From contig NZ_DS560019.1 of the NCBI RefSeq assembly GCF_000154825.1, forward strand, positions 434,001 to 498,000: a stretch of 64,000 nucleotides of DNA, in the 5' to 3' direction. Shown here piece after piece: positions 7,063 to 14,636 of this stretch. Made by a program: the position numbers and the translations under genes. Within the stretch, counting starts at the first letter, position 1. Each line of letters starts with the position of its first letter. The notes beneath the pieces are model-generated. The model made no database searches and was not told where the DNA came from. It saw only the letters and a list, made by a program, of their open reading frames with translations. The stretch is from Anaerofustis stercorihominis DSM 17244 (GTDB lineage Bacteria > Bacillota > Clostridia > Eubacteriales > Anaerofustaceae).

Positions 7063-8253
7063 TTAATAATTAGGAACACCATATCCCATTATATTCCATG
7101 ACCCAATAGAATAAGATCTTCTTCTGCAGGCATCAGAGCTATTACCTTCTATTGTATTCACAACTCCTCCGCTAACACTCTCAACTATTCCGACATGATT
7201 TCCGACGCCATTACCGTCCCAGTCAAAGAAAATAATATCTCCTCCTCTCGGAGTATAATTCCTTCCCTGCCATCTTCCTCTGGATCTAAACCAATTTGCG
7301 CCATTATCCACATAAGAAAACTTAGGTATTGTACCCGATCTTAAATACCCCGCTTGGTTAGCACACCATGAGACAAAACAAGCACACCATGATACTCTAT
7401 AATTAAAGCCATACCAACTCCAAAACTTCTGTCCGCCGTAATTCCCTATTTGCGCTCTTGCAACATTTAATATGGCTTTTCTGCCGGTACCATAAGTACC
7501 CGGATCACCTTTAGAGTAATTACTTTGCTTCTTCATATTTTCTTCATATAGCTTATCATTAAGTTCATCAGCTTCTTTCTGCAATATATCAAGCTGTTCC
7601 TTAACGCCTCTTAGATCTTCATTCGTATCAGTTAATTGACGATCTTTAGCAGCCTTCAAAACATCCAAATCTTCTTTATTTGTTTTAAGTTTTTTAATCA
7701 AATCATCTAATTCTTTTTTATTTGCAGAAATTTTTGCAGTTTCAGCAGAAATTTTATTTTCAGCCTTTTGAAGTCTATTGATTATATTTTGGTCATAAGT
7801 TACAAGGTCTTTATAATTTGATATATTATTTAATAAATCAGAAATACCTTCAGATGAAAAAATGATATCCAAGTAGCCAGTATCTCCATACATATACATT
7901 ACTTTCATTCTCTCATCAAAGACTGTTTTATACTTTTCTTTTTCTTTCTTTGCTTTTTCTAACTCTTCTTTAGCTTTTGAAAGAGATTTTTCTACTTTGC
8001 TTCGTTTATCTTCCTGCTCTTCAATATTCTGATTTAATTTAGAAATCTTACTGTCAAAACTTTTGATTTCTTTTGAAAGCTTATCAGCTTCATTTGAAGC
8101 ACTTTTTAAATCAGAGTTTTTATTTTTAATTTGTTTTTGTGTTTCATTGAGTTTTTGCTGTGTAGACTTATTCGCACTCACTGTCGCAGGTGTCCATAAA
8201 AAAGTCATCAAACAAATTATAGTTAAAACAGTTGAAATAATTTTTTTCTTCAT
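7063..8253 (-). CDS. Secreted coiled-coil CHAP-domain peptidoglycan hydrolase
   Basis: A 396-residue PcsB-like secreted protein: signal peptide (residues 1-27, cleavage near VSA-NKS), long coiled coil rich in Lys/Glu/Leu (about 30-240), Ser/Gly linker, then a CHAP domain. The catalytic cysteine is in SWCACFVSWCANQAG and the histidine in GNHVGIVE. CHAP enzymes are amidases or endopeptidases that cut peptidoglycan, and the PcsB coiled coil usually links them to FtsEX at the septum; no ftsEX is nearby. TTTTGGAGAAAAT precedes the ATG. The gene interrupts the PTS locus and has no visible functional tie to it. Confidence 0.88.
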   Translation of the reverse strand: MKKKIISTVLTIICLMTFLWTPATVSANKSTQQKLNETQKQIKNKNSDLKSASNEADKLSKEIKSFDSKISKLNQNIEEQEDKRSKVEKSLSKAKEELEKAKKEKEKYKTVFDERMKVMYMYGDTGYLDIIFSSEGISDLLNNISNYKDLVTYDQNIINRLQKAENKISAETAKISANKKELDDLIKKLKTNKEDLDVLKAAKDRQLTDTNEDLRGVKEQLDILQKEADELNDKLYEENMKKQSNYSKGDPGTYGTGRKAILNVARAQIGNYGGQKFWSWYGFNYRVSWCACFVSWCANQAGYLRSGTIPKFSYVDNGANWFRSRGRWQGRNYTPRGGDIIFFDWDGNGVGNHVGIVESVSGGVVNTIEGNSSDACRRRSYSIGSWNIMGYGVPNY

Positions 8254-8296
8254 ATTTTCTCCAAAATATATTACTACATATAGTTTCTATTTATTT

Positions 8297-8325
8297 ATAT
8301 TATACTACTATTGGTATTTTGTCAA
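8297..8325 (-). promoter_or_regulatory. Promoter of the CHAP hydrolase gene
   Basis: On the minus strand, TTGACA (8320-8325), 17-base spacer, TAATAT (8297-8302); an overlapping TATAAT lies two bases earlier with a 15-base spacer. Confidence 0.6.
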
Positions 8326-8354
8326 ATTATGACTTAATTCTACTTAAAATCTAA

Positions 8355-8380
8355 AAATAAAAACACCCTTAAAGGTGTTA
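8355..8380 (-). terminator. Intrinsic terminator after tRNA-Arg(ACG)
   Basis: Minus-strand stem AACACC/GGTGTT with TTTAAG loop, then TTTTATTTTT, 12 bases past the tRNA 3' end. Confidence 0.8.
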
Positions 8381-8391
8381 ATTTTACAAAA

Positions 8392-8468
8392 TGGCGCGCC
8401 CTGGAAGATTCGAACCCCCGGCCTTTTGATCCGTAGTCAAACGCTCTATCCAGCTGAGCTAAGGGCGC
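8392..8468 (-). tRNA. tRNA-Arg (anticodon ACG)
   Basis: A 77-base cloverleaf with encoded CCA. Acceptor stem GCGCCCT/AGGGCGC is perfect; D-arm GCTCAGCTGGATAGAGC; anticodon stem TTTGA/TCAAA around CTACGGA (ACG, inosine-modified in vivo); T-loop TTCGAAT. It is flanked by its own promoter and terminator. Confidence 0.97.
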
Positions 8469-8485
8469 ATATTTAATACTTAAAT

Positions 8486-8514
8486 AATATACCATAAACT
8501 AATATAAATTGCAA
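8486..8514 (-). promoter_or_regulatory. Promoter of tRNA-Arg(ACG)
   Basis: Minus-strand TTGCAA (8509-8514), 17-base spacer, TATATT (8486-8491), 17 bases before the tRNA 5' end. Confidence 0.6.
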
Positions 8515-8566
8515 TATTTTAATGGTCCGTTAAAATACAAATTATATATATTTCAAATATAAAAAA

Positions 8567-8590
8567 GAACCCTTACTATTGTAAGGGTTC
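8567..8590 (-). terminator. Intrinsic terminator of the EIIB-EIIC operon
   Basis: Perfect ten-base-pair stem GAACCCTTAC/GTAAGGGTTC, four-base loop, followed by TTTTTT on the minus strand. Confidence 0.92.
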
Positions 8591-8665
8591 ATGGGTGTGA
8601 TCAGATTTTAATAAAATTTACTTTAAGTTCTTAATGTTATAAATGTAATACTATAAAATTATATT

Positions 8666-9970
8666 TTATAGACAAACCATTTTAGCTAACATGAATGGGA
8701 ACCATGTAATCCATTGAGCACCAAGAGCGATGTTTGATAATTGAGCAGCACCTTCAGGAACTGTTAAGTTAGCAGCACCTGCTAAGTTTGTCATAACTGT
8801 ACCTGCATATGTAGAGAATGTTAGATAGATAATACACATAATAATTACTTCTATTAAACCTCTGAATAAGTTACCTTTGTTAGGTAATACGGCACAAATT
8901 ACGTAGAATGGAAGTGCAGCTAAGTCAGCTAATGGTAATACTGTATTCCAAGGTAATATAACTGCTTCTACTAAGATAATAGGAATAGCTAATAGACCTA
9001 ATGAAATAACGAATGGATGACCTGTAGCTACGGCAGCATCAAGACCGATGTATAATTCTCTTCCTGGGAATCTCTTTTCAAGGAATGCTTGTGTCATTTC
9101 TGAGATTGGCATTAAACCTTCCATTAATAGAGCAACCATTCTAGGGATAAGAACTAATACAGCAGCGATATTCATACCAACGATTAGAATTTGTTGAATT
9201 GCAGTTCCTACATTTACTTCAGGAGCTGTAAATTGAGATAATGCTGATAAGAAACCACCGATGATGAAGCCCATCATGATTGGTTCACCTAGTAAACCAA
9301 GCTTTTCTACGATACCTTCACTTGTCCAGTGAATGTCTTTTACGCCAGGGATCATTCCTAATAATTTATCCAATGGATATGTTACGATACAGTTACACAT
9401 TGATTGGATATGTGGAAGTGAGATACCATCAAGACCGAATACTTCAACACAGTCAGCTTGTGTCCAGTCAGCTACGATAAAGATTATACCCATCATTAAT
9501 ACTGCTTGACCTATAGCGAATACCCATGCTAAAGCTGTTCCTTTACATACAAGAAGGATAGCTGATGCTGAGAATAATACGTGCCAGTAATTCCAGATAT
9601 CAACGTCCATTGTTTTTGTCCAACCTAAAGCGATCATAATAATATTTGTTATGATAACTGCTAGGAATACGAAAGGTACGGCTTCTGTTGACCATGCGAT
9701 AGCAGAACCTGCAGCCCAACCAACATCGATAGTTGTTAGTGGGAAGTTTAAGTTATCTACTAGTGCTTGTGCAACCGGTGTAATTGTAGAAGACATAATA
9801 CCGATAACAGCATTAAGTCCGATGAAACCAACACCGAAAGTCATACCAGCTCTTAAAGCTTCACCGAATTTAGCACCCATTACTAAGCCTAAAATTGTGA
9901 AGATGATTGGCATCATTACTGATGCGCCCATGTCTATAATATAACTAAACGCGTTTGTTACAACTTGCAT
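8666..9970 (-). CDS. PTS EIIC permease, galactitol (GatC) family
   Basis: A 434-residue polytopic permease of the galactitol PTS family, about the usual length for GatC. The start resembles other GatC proteins (MG-rich first helix, MGAKFGEALRAGMTFGVGFIGLNAV), and the signature GEPIMMGFIIGGFL lies near residue 228. It carries the polyol across the membrane while EIIB phosphorylates it. It is the second gene of an operon after the EIIB at 10061-10345, with no EIIA; the EIIA at 27063 is a likely partner because both show the same smooth, well-expressed codon style. The substrate cannot be told from the sequence. Confidence 0.9.
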   Translation of the reverse strand: MQVVTNAFSYIIDMGASVMMPIIFTILGLVMGAKFGEALRAGMTFGVGFIGLNAVIGIMSSTITPVAQALVDNLNFPLTTIDVGWAAGSAIAWSTEAVPFVFLAVIITNIIMIALGWTKTMDVDIWNYWHVLFSASAILLVCKGTALAWVFAIGQAVLMMGIIFIVADWTQADCVEVFGLDGISLPHIQSMCNCIVTYPLDKLLGMIPGVKDIHWTSEGIVEKLGLLGEPIMMGFIIGGFLSALSQFTAPEVNVGTAIQQILIVGMNIAAVLVLIPRMVALLMEGLMPISEMTQAFLEKRFPGRELYIGLDAAVATGHPFVISLGLLAIPIILVEAVILPWNTVLPLADLAALPFYVICAVLPNKGNLFRGLIEVIIMCIIYLTFSTYAGTVMTNLAGAANLTVPEGAAQLSNIALGAQWITWFPFMLAKMVCL

Positions 9971-10060
9971 TGTTTTTCTCCTTTAAAATTAAAATTGTTT
10001 GTTTTCTATGTTAAATATTTTTTTCGCTTACTTTTAAAATTCGTATAATACCTAATGAAG

Positions 10061-10345
10061 TTAATTTTTTAATACTTCTAATAATTCATCGATACATTCT
10101 TTAAGTTTAATACCTGTTAAAAATGCTCTTCCATTGAGTGTCTTGCAAGGGAAGTTGCCAGGTAAATCACATGTACCAATTACCAAATCTGGTAATATTT
10201 CATTTGCTCTTGAAGCAGCGTCTGCAGCTTTACACTGAACAGTCTTTACTTCAATATCGTTTTGTTCGCAAAGTCTCTCAACTTTTTTAGCAACTACTGT
10301 AGATGTAGCAATAGCTGTTCCACAGGCTACTAATATTGTTTTCAT
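10061..10345 (-). CDS. PTS EIIB component, galactitol family
   Basis: A 94-residue EIIB with VACGTAIATSTV; Cys8 is the phospho-acceptor, and the usual glycine after CGT is alanine. It is the first gene of the EIIB-EIIC unit and so the cognate partner of that permease. GGGGGTGATTAGAG supplies the ribosome-binding site. Very close in sequence to the EIIB at 4368-4652, which has no permease of its own. Transcription starts at a strong promoter (10504-10532) with a perfect palindrome in the untranslated leader. Confidence 0.9.
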   Translation of the reverse strand: MKTILVACGTAIATSTVVAKKVERLCEQNDIEVKTVQCKAADAASRANEILPDLVIGTCDLPGNFPCKTLNGRAFLTGIKLKECIDELLEVLKN

Positions 10346-10457
10346 CTCTAATCACCCCCGGTTGAAGTTGTAAGCATTCAAAAAATATTCTAACCGTTTT
10401 TAAGTATGAAATTGTCAATCATCACAATGGATTATTAAAATCTCATTAATTTAAATT

Positions 10458-10472
10458 ATGTAACTGTTACAT
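10458..10472. promoter_or_regulatory. Operator-like perfect palindrome ATGTAACTGTTACAT
   Basis: A 15-base perfect inverted repeat, half-site ATGTAAC, located about 25-40 bases downstream of the inferred start site of the EIIB-EIIC operon. That position suits a repressor. The same half-site in a different arrangement appears at 11963-11974 and 27750-27762, and the related GTAAACGTTAC at 27637-27647. The rest of the 10346-10643 spacer shows only the promoter. Confidence 0.5.
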
Positions 10473-10503
10473 TTACACACAAATGAAACTTTGTTACGTA
10501 TTA

Positions 10504-10532
10504 AGTATAATACTTTAACTAAAATTTGTCAA
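10504..10532 (-). promoter_or_regulatory. Promoter of the EIIB-EIIC operon
   Basis: Minus-strand TTGACA (10527-10532), exact 17-base spacer, TATACT (10504-10509). Near-consensus, in keeping with strong expression of this PTS. Confidence 0.8.
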
Positions 10533-10643
10533 CCTTTATATAGGCTTAAATTCCTTAATTAAAGCTATAGTAAATATATATTACGTTTATTATAATTTAT
10601 TACTAAAGTTAAAGTAAAGTTCTAATATAATTTTAATAAACTA

Positions 10644-10671
10644 AAAAAGAAGCTTATAATTAAGCTTCTTT
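10644..10671 (-). terminator. Intrinsic terminator of the SDR/membrane-protein operon
   Basis: Stem GAAGCTTA/TAAGCTTC with a four-base loop, followed by TTTTTTAG on the minus strand; it overlaps the stop codon region of the membrane-protein gene. Confidence 0.85.
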
Positions 10672-11098
10672 AAGCAAATTTTGTAACACTTAATAAGAAT
10701 AACAGCATCAAAAGAGAGAAAACAGCAACACCGAATGCAAGCCTTGCCATAAAAGTAGCCTGAGATACTTTTTTTTCCATATCGGCTATTCTTTTTTCCG
10801 TCAGATCATAAATATCAAGAGTTTGATTATTGGCAGCTTTTTGAGCCTCTTCCTCTTTCATCAAATCAATGGGATTAATGCCGACATTTCCGCCTATTAA
10901 AGGAGAAAACGCTCTTTTTCTTAGACTTTTTTTATAACTTGCAAGTATTTTTCTTCTATCTTCACCACTGGTAGGGTCAAGATGAAATTCCTTTTCTTCT
11001 TCTACTGTTTCTACTGTGTCTTCACTGAGAAGATTATCATTTTCTTCTTCAGTAACATTAACTTCATCATTAGTTAATGTTTTATTTTCTTCACTCAT
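10670..11098 (-). CDS. Unknown tail-anchored membrane protein in the polyol locus
   Basis: A 142-residue protein I do not recognise. Residues 1-45 are strongly acidic and probably disordered (many Glu, Asp, Asn); 45-75 hold a basic stretch (DRRKILASYKKSLRKR) and a Gly/Pro segment (PLIGGNVGINPIDLM); 80-110 look helical; the last 28 residues form one membrane span, FMARLAFGVAVFSLLMLLFLL. It thus looks like a C-terminally anchored protein with a cytoplasmic domain. Its ATG is one base after the stop of the SDR gene, so the two are tightly coupled and share a promoter. The function is unknown; a membrane adaptor for the pathway is only a guess. Confidence 0.65.
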   Translation of the reverse strand: MSEENKTLTNDEVNVTEEENDNLLSEDTVETVEEEKEFHLDPTSGEDRRKILASYKKSLRKRAFSPLIGGNVGINPIDLMKEEEAQKAANNQTLDIYDLTEKRIADMEKKVSQATFMARLAFGVAVFSLLMLLFLLSVTKFA

Positions 11099-11099
11099 A

Positions 11100-11861
11100 C
11101 TAAACGCTTAAACTCCTACCGCCGTCAGCAATAACAACTTCGCCGTGAATAAATGATGGTGTATTTAAGAAATAAACAATATCAGCTACTTCCGTAACAT
11201 CCATAAATCTTCCTAGTGGAACAGTTTTCTTTCTGTCTTCGAGTCCTTGAGGATCATCTTTAAATCTTTCTGCCATAAGCGGTGTCATGATTAAAGTCGG
11301 AGCTACGGCATTGATTCTTAAACCTGTATCACCAAAGAATCTAGCTATACTTCTTGTCATAGAAACTACAGCACCTTTACTTGCAGCGTAAGCAACACTT
11401 CCGCCGCCGCCTGAGAATGCAGCTGTTGAAGCAACATTAACTACTGATGGAACTTGATCTTTATCTTTAGCTTTTAATAATAGATCTATTAAAGAAATTA
11501 TCATATTATAAGGTCCGTTTACGTTAATATTCATAGTTCTGGCAAATACTGCAGGATCTAAACTGATTTCTTTTGGATCTCCGCCCGGTGCAATTGCAGC
11601 GTTGTTAACTAAAGTAGTTAAATAACCATATTCTTTTTCAACTAATTTAGCAACTTCTTTAACATTATCAAGATTTGAAATATCACATTTAACTGCATGA
11701 GCAACTGTTCCGTTTGATTCTAATTCTTTCTTAGTTTCAAGCATACCAGCTTCATCAAAATCTACAATTATGATATCATATCCTTCTTTAGCAAATTTTT
11801 CACAAATAGCTTTACCAATACCTTTGGCTCCGCCTGTAATAACTACATTTTTTTTAGCCAT
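11100..11861 (-). CDS. SDR-family NAD(P)-dependent oxidoreductase
   Basis: A 253-residue short-chain dehydrogenase: TGGAKGIG at residues 9-16, NNAA near 87, Ser145 in VASTA, Tyr158/Lys162 in YAASK, and a C-terminal DGGRSLSV. First gene of a two-gene operon whose second gene encodes the unknown membrane protein. The promoter is near perfect and carries two palindromes just upstream, so the gene is probably under the control of the locus regulator. By context it would oxidise or reduce a polyol or keto-sugar; the substrate is unassigned. AGGAGAGTGAAATAAAC precedes the ATG. Confidence 0.86.
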   Translation of the reverse strand: MAKKNVVITGGAKGIGKAICEKFAKEGYDIIIVDFDEAGMLETKKELESNGTVAHAVKCDISNLDNVKEVAKLVEKEYGYLTTLVNNAAIAPGGDPKEISLDPAVFARTMNINVNGPYNMIISLIDLLLKAKDKDQVPSVVNVASTAAFSGGGGSVAYAASKGAVVSMTRSIARFFGDTGLRINAVAPTLIMTPLMAERFKDDPQGLEDRKKTVPLGRFMDVTEVADIVYFLNTPSFIHGEVVIADGGRSLSV

Positions 11862-11904
11862 GTTTATTTCACTCTCCTAAATAACAAAATTTTATCTATC
11901 ACGT

Positions 11905-11933
11905 ATTATATAACATAATATTCCCGTTGTCAA
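11905..11933 (-). promoter_or_regulatory. Promoter of the SDR/membrane-protein operon
   Basis: Minus-strand TTGACA (11928-11933), exact 17-base spacer, TATAAT (11905-11910): a full consensus sigma-A promoter. Confidence 0.88.
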
Positions 11934-11974
11934 TTACTTATGTAATTTTTTTATTTTTATCATTACATATGTAA
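11934..11974 (-). promoter_or_regulatory. Tandem operator palindromes abutting the -35 box
   Basis: TTACTTATGTAA (11934-11945, centre near -41.5 relative to the inferred start) and TTACATATGTAA (11963-11974, centre near -70.5), 29 bases apart. The -41.5/-70.5 placement is typical of activators of the CRP/FNR/PrfA type. A match to the distal site recurs at 27750-27762, and a second 29-base-spaced pair is at 4952-4992. The regulator is not identified. Confidence 0.5.
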
Positions 11975-12021
11975 CACAGTAATTTTGCTTAGGCTTTTCT
12001 TGATTATTTTATTGTATTTTT

Positions 12022-12051
12022 AAAAAATAAGGTGGTTATAAACCACCTTAT
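12022..12051 (-). terminator. Intrinsic terminator of the epimerase/dehydrogenase operon
   Basis: Perfect 11-base-pair stem ATAAGGTGGTT/AACCACCTTAT with ATA loop, followed by TTTTT on the minus strand, 30 bases after the dehydrogenase stop. Confidence 0.92.
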
Positions 12052-12080
12052 CTTGAATACATTATTTAGTTTATTATAAA

Positions 12081-13133
12081 CTATTTCATTTCAGGATCGA
12101 ATAATACTTTAAATCCTGTTACGTTAGCAGCTTTATTGAAAGCTTCTTCCCAATCTTCAAGTTTCATAACATCAGATACTAATGGTTTAATATTGATTTT
12201 ACCTGCAGCAACTAAATCAACAGCTCTTCTCCAAGCAGTTGGTTTTTGAGAAAGTGTACCTTGGATTCTGATTTCTTTTTCTTGAATTCTACCTAAATCT
12301 AAGTAGTCAGGAGATGGACCGTGGAATACGCCCATTTGAGAAATTGTACCGGTTTTCTTAACGATATCAAGACATGTATTTAATGATGGATAAGCACCTG
12401 ATGCTTCAACAACAACATCAGCACCATAACCGTCTGTTAAATCCATAACAAGAGCTTTTAAATCTTCTTCTTGTTGGTTTACACAATAATCGATACCTAA
12501 TGTTTTAGCGATTTCCAATCTATGTTTATCTTGGTTGATACCTGTTAAAATAACTGTCGAGTTGTTTGCTTTAGCAGCTAAAGCAGCAAGTGTACCGATT
12601 GGACCAGGTCCGCAAACTACAACAACTTCATCAGCATGTGTAGTAGTTGTTTCTCTAACAGCATGGATACCGCAAGCAAGTACTTCGATCAACGCACCTT
12701 CTTCAAAGCTCATACTATCAGGCATTGGAATACAGCTTGTTGCAGGAACTTCTACATATTCAGCGAATACACCGTTCTTTTTAGAACCGATACCCAATCT
12801 TTCAATACATACATTTGTGTTACCTACCGCACAGTTTCTGCATTTACCACATACTTTATATGTAGTCATAACAACAACTCTGTCACCTACTTTAACACCT
12901 TCTGCATCTTCACCTAATTTATCTACGACACCACAACCTTCATGTCCGATAATAACAGGTAATTCACCTAATCTGTCAGAACCGAATTTCCAATATGCTA
13001 AATCTGTAGCACAGATACCGCCTCTTTTTACTTTAACTCTAACATATCCTCTTTTAGGTTCAGGAACAGGGAACTCTCTAAGTTCAAGTTGTCTGTCCTC
13101 ATTAAGGCATAAGCCTCTCATCATTTCACTCAT
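12081..13133 (-). CDS. Zinc-dependent polyol dehydrogenase (MDR family)
   Basis: A 350-residue medium-chain dehydrogenase. Catalytic zinc ligands are visible in GGICATDL and GHEGCG with a downstream Glu; the structural zinc site is the four-cysteine lobe CGKCRNCAVGNTNVC; the nucleotide-binding motif is VVCGPGPIGTL. The family includes sorbitol, threonine and polyol-phosphate dehydrogenases such as D-arabitol-phosphate dehydrogenase. It ends an operon of two epimerase-family genes and would supply their ketose-phosphate substrate. That pathway position is inferred from context. It is clearly different from the GatD-like enzyme at 15116. GAAAGAGGTAAATAAT precedes the ATG. Confidence 0.85.
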   Translation of the reverse strand: MSEMMRGLCLNEDRQLELREFPVPEPKRGYVRVKVKRGGICATDLAYWKFGSDRLGELPVIIGHEGCGVVDKLGEDAEGVKVGDRVVVMTTYKVCGKCRNCAVGNTNVCIERLGIGSKKNGVFAEYVEVPATSCIPMPDSMSFEEGALIEVLACGIHAVRETTTTHADEVVVVCGPGPIGTLAALAAKANNSTVILTGINQDKHRLEIAKTLGIDYCVNQQEEDLKALVMDLTDGYGADVVVEASGAYPSLNTCLDIVKKTGTISQMGVFHGPSPDYLDLGRIQEKEIRIQGTLSQKPTAWRRAVDLVAAGKINIKPLVSDVMKLEDWEEAFNKAANVTGFKVLFDPEMK

Positions 13134-13152
13134 TATTATTTACCTCTTTCTT

Positions 13153-13827
13153 TTATTTTACAGAGTCTTTCATTTTTTGAATAAGCTCTTTATAATCAGC
13201 ATCATCACCTTTAAAGATTGATGATGTTCCTGCCACCAATACATCCGCTCCGGCTTTTACACATCCCGGAATGGTTTCAGCGTTTATATTCCCGTCTACT
13301 GCTATCATTAAATCGGGATTTCTGTCATCAGCCATTTTTCTTATATTTTCTATTTTGCCAAGGGTTTGCTTAATGAACTTTTGTCCCGCAAATCCGGGAG
13401 AAACCGTCATTGCCAAAACCATGTCTATATCATCGATAAGATATTCCAAACAATCTTCGTTAGTTGCAGGATTTATGGCAACTCCCGCTTTAACTCCCAT
13501 TCTCTTTATATCTCTTAAAACTCTATGGATATGAACTGTACTTTCCGGATGAACGTGAATACAATCATTTTCATCTAAAATACTTGCAATTTTTTCAATG
13601 TGTTTTTCAGGGTGGAACATTGCCAAATGAACATCGAAAGGTATTGAAGTTCTTTTTTTCATTTGTTCGAGCATATAAATACCCATTGCAATATTTTCAA
13701 CATAATGTCCGTCCATCATGTCAAAATGGATCAAATCGGCGCCGGCTTTTTCAAGTTTGTCTAATTCCCATCCAAACTTCATAGGGTTACCGCACATAAT
13801 CGAAGCTGATACTTTTAAATCATTCAT
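13153..13827 (-). CDS. Ribulose-phosphate 3-epimerase family protein, AlsE-like
   Basis: A 224-residue TIM-barrel epimerase. Conserved residues are present: SIMC at the first strand, HFDMMDG, FDVHLAM, MTVSPGFAGQ and VDGN. The SIMC start and the VAGTSSIFKGD end resemble allulose-6-phosphate 3-epimerase (AlsE) more than housekeeping Rpe, which has SPSI and a GSAVF-type ending. It would epimerise C3 of a ketose phosphate. Two bases separate it from the upstream paralogue, so they are co-expressed. Adjacent epimerase paralogues may have different substrates; which ones is not readable here. Confidence 0.82.
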   Translation of the reverse strand: MNDLKVSASIMCGNPMKFGWELDKLEKAGADLIHFDMMDGHYVENIAMGIYMLEQMKKRTSIPFDVHLAMFHPEKHIEKIASILDENDCIHVHPESTVHIHRVLRDIKRMGVKAGVAINPATNEDCLEYLIDDIDMVLAMTVSPGFAGQKFIKQTLGKIENIRKMADDRNPDLMIAVDGNINAETIPGCVKAGADVLVAGTSSIFKGDDADYKELIQKMKDSVK

Positions 13828-13828
13828 C

Positions 13829-14512
13829 TTATTTGTCCTCCCCTACTGCTTTATGTATAATATCTTTCATCTCTTTTGTTAAAGGTTTATATAAATCTCT
13901 GTCACCTTTAAAAATGGCACTGGTTCCGCAAACATAAACGTCTGCACCGGCTTTTGCACATCCCGGAATAGTTTCAGGTCCGATATTACCGTCAACTTCT
14001 ATTAATAAATCAGGATTATATTTTTCCTTCATTTCTTTCAAATCTGCAATTTTTTTATATTGATTTTGTATGAATTTTTCTCCCGAACCGCCCGGGTTAA
14101 CAGTCATCAGGCATACCAAATCGATTTCTTTTATTACTTCTTTCAAAACATTTAAATTAGTTGAAGGATTTAAAACAACACCTGCTTTAGCTCCTGCTTT
14201 TTTTATTCTTAAAATACTTCTATGTAAATGCTTTACTGCTTCTGCGTGAATACAAATATATTCAGCACCGGCTTCTGCAATTCTTTCATAGTATACATCA
14301 GGTTCTACAACCATTAAATGAACATCGAAAATCATATCGCTATGTTTCTTCATACCTTCAAGCATATAAAGTCCCATACCGATATTATTAACAAACTCTC
14401 CGTCCATCACGTCAAAGTGGATCATATCTACTCCGGCGGCTTTTAGTGCATCTAATTCATCACCGTATTCCAATGCATTTCCACACATTATCGAAGCTGC
14501 TATTTTATCCAT
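13829..14512 (-). CDS. Ribulose-phosphate 3-epimerase family protein, AlsE-like
   Basis: A 227-residue TIM-barrel epimerase, paralogue of the next gene: ASIMCGN, HFDVMDG, FDVHLMV, MTVNPGGSGEKF, EVDGNIGPETIPGC and CGTSAIFKGD. The catalytic aspartates and metal-binding histidines are in place. It is the first gene of a three-gene operon (epimerase, epimerase, dehydrogenase) with its own promoter, immediately after a terminator that ends the upstream operon. Divergence from the canonical Rpe at 16243 in the loop after NPG, which contacts the sugar phosphate, suggests a different substrate. Confidence 0.82.
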   Translation of the reverse strand: MDKIAASIMCGNALEYGDELDALKAAGVDMIHFDVMDGEFVNNIGMGLYMLEGMKKHSDMIFDVHLMVVEPDVYYERIAEAGAEYICIHAEAVKHLHRSILRIKKAGAKAGVVLNPSTNLNVLKEVIKEIDLVCLMTVNPGGSGEKFIQNQYKKIADLKEMKEKYNPDLLIEVDGNIGPETIPGCAKAGADVYVCGTSAIFKGDRDLYKPLTKEMKDIIHKAVGEDK

Positions 14513-14548
14513 ATAAGTACGTCCTTTCTTAATTTTTTACCATGTCTT

Positions 14549-14577
14549 ATTATACAATTATTTAATATTTAGGTCAA
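14549..14577 (-). promoter_or_regulatory. Promoter of the epimerase-epimerase-dehydrogenase operon
   Basis: Minus-strand TTGACC (14572-14577), exact 17-base spacer, TATAAT (14549-14554). It follows directly on the terminator of the preceding operon. No locus palindrome is visible beside it. Confidence 0.8.
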
Positions 14578-14580
14578 TAC

Positions 14581-14624
14581 AAAAACGAAATCCCAAAGAA
14601 AAGGCTGCTTTCTGAAGGATTTCG
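14581..14624 (-). terminator. Terminator between the RpiB-like and epimerase genes
   Basis: Two-part hairpin: CGAAATCC/GGATTTCG outer stem and AGAAA/TTTCT inner stem, followed by TTTTT on the minus strand. It lies 12 bases past the RpiB-like stop and splits the minus-strand genes into separate operons. Confidence 0.8.
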
Positions 14625-14636
14625 ATTTTTTATTAA

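Noticed and set aside
3492-8468. tRNA-Arg genes as integration sites of a mobile island around the PTS locus
   Set aside because: No integrase, no transposase and no direct repeat of a tRNA 3' end was found; both tRNAs are intact.
12535-13221. A 228-codon plus-strand frame opposite the zinc dehydrogenase gene
   Set aside because: It is antisense to a strong MDR gene, has Thr/Pro/Ser-rich low-information sequence and no ribosome-binding site; a shadow frame.
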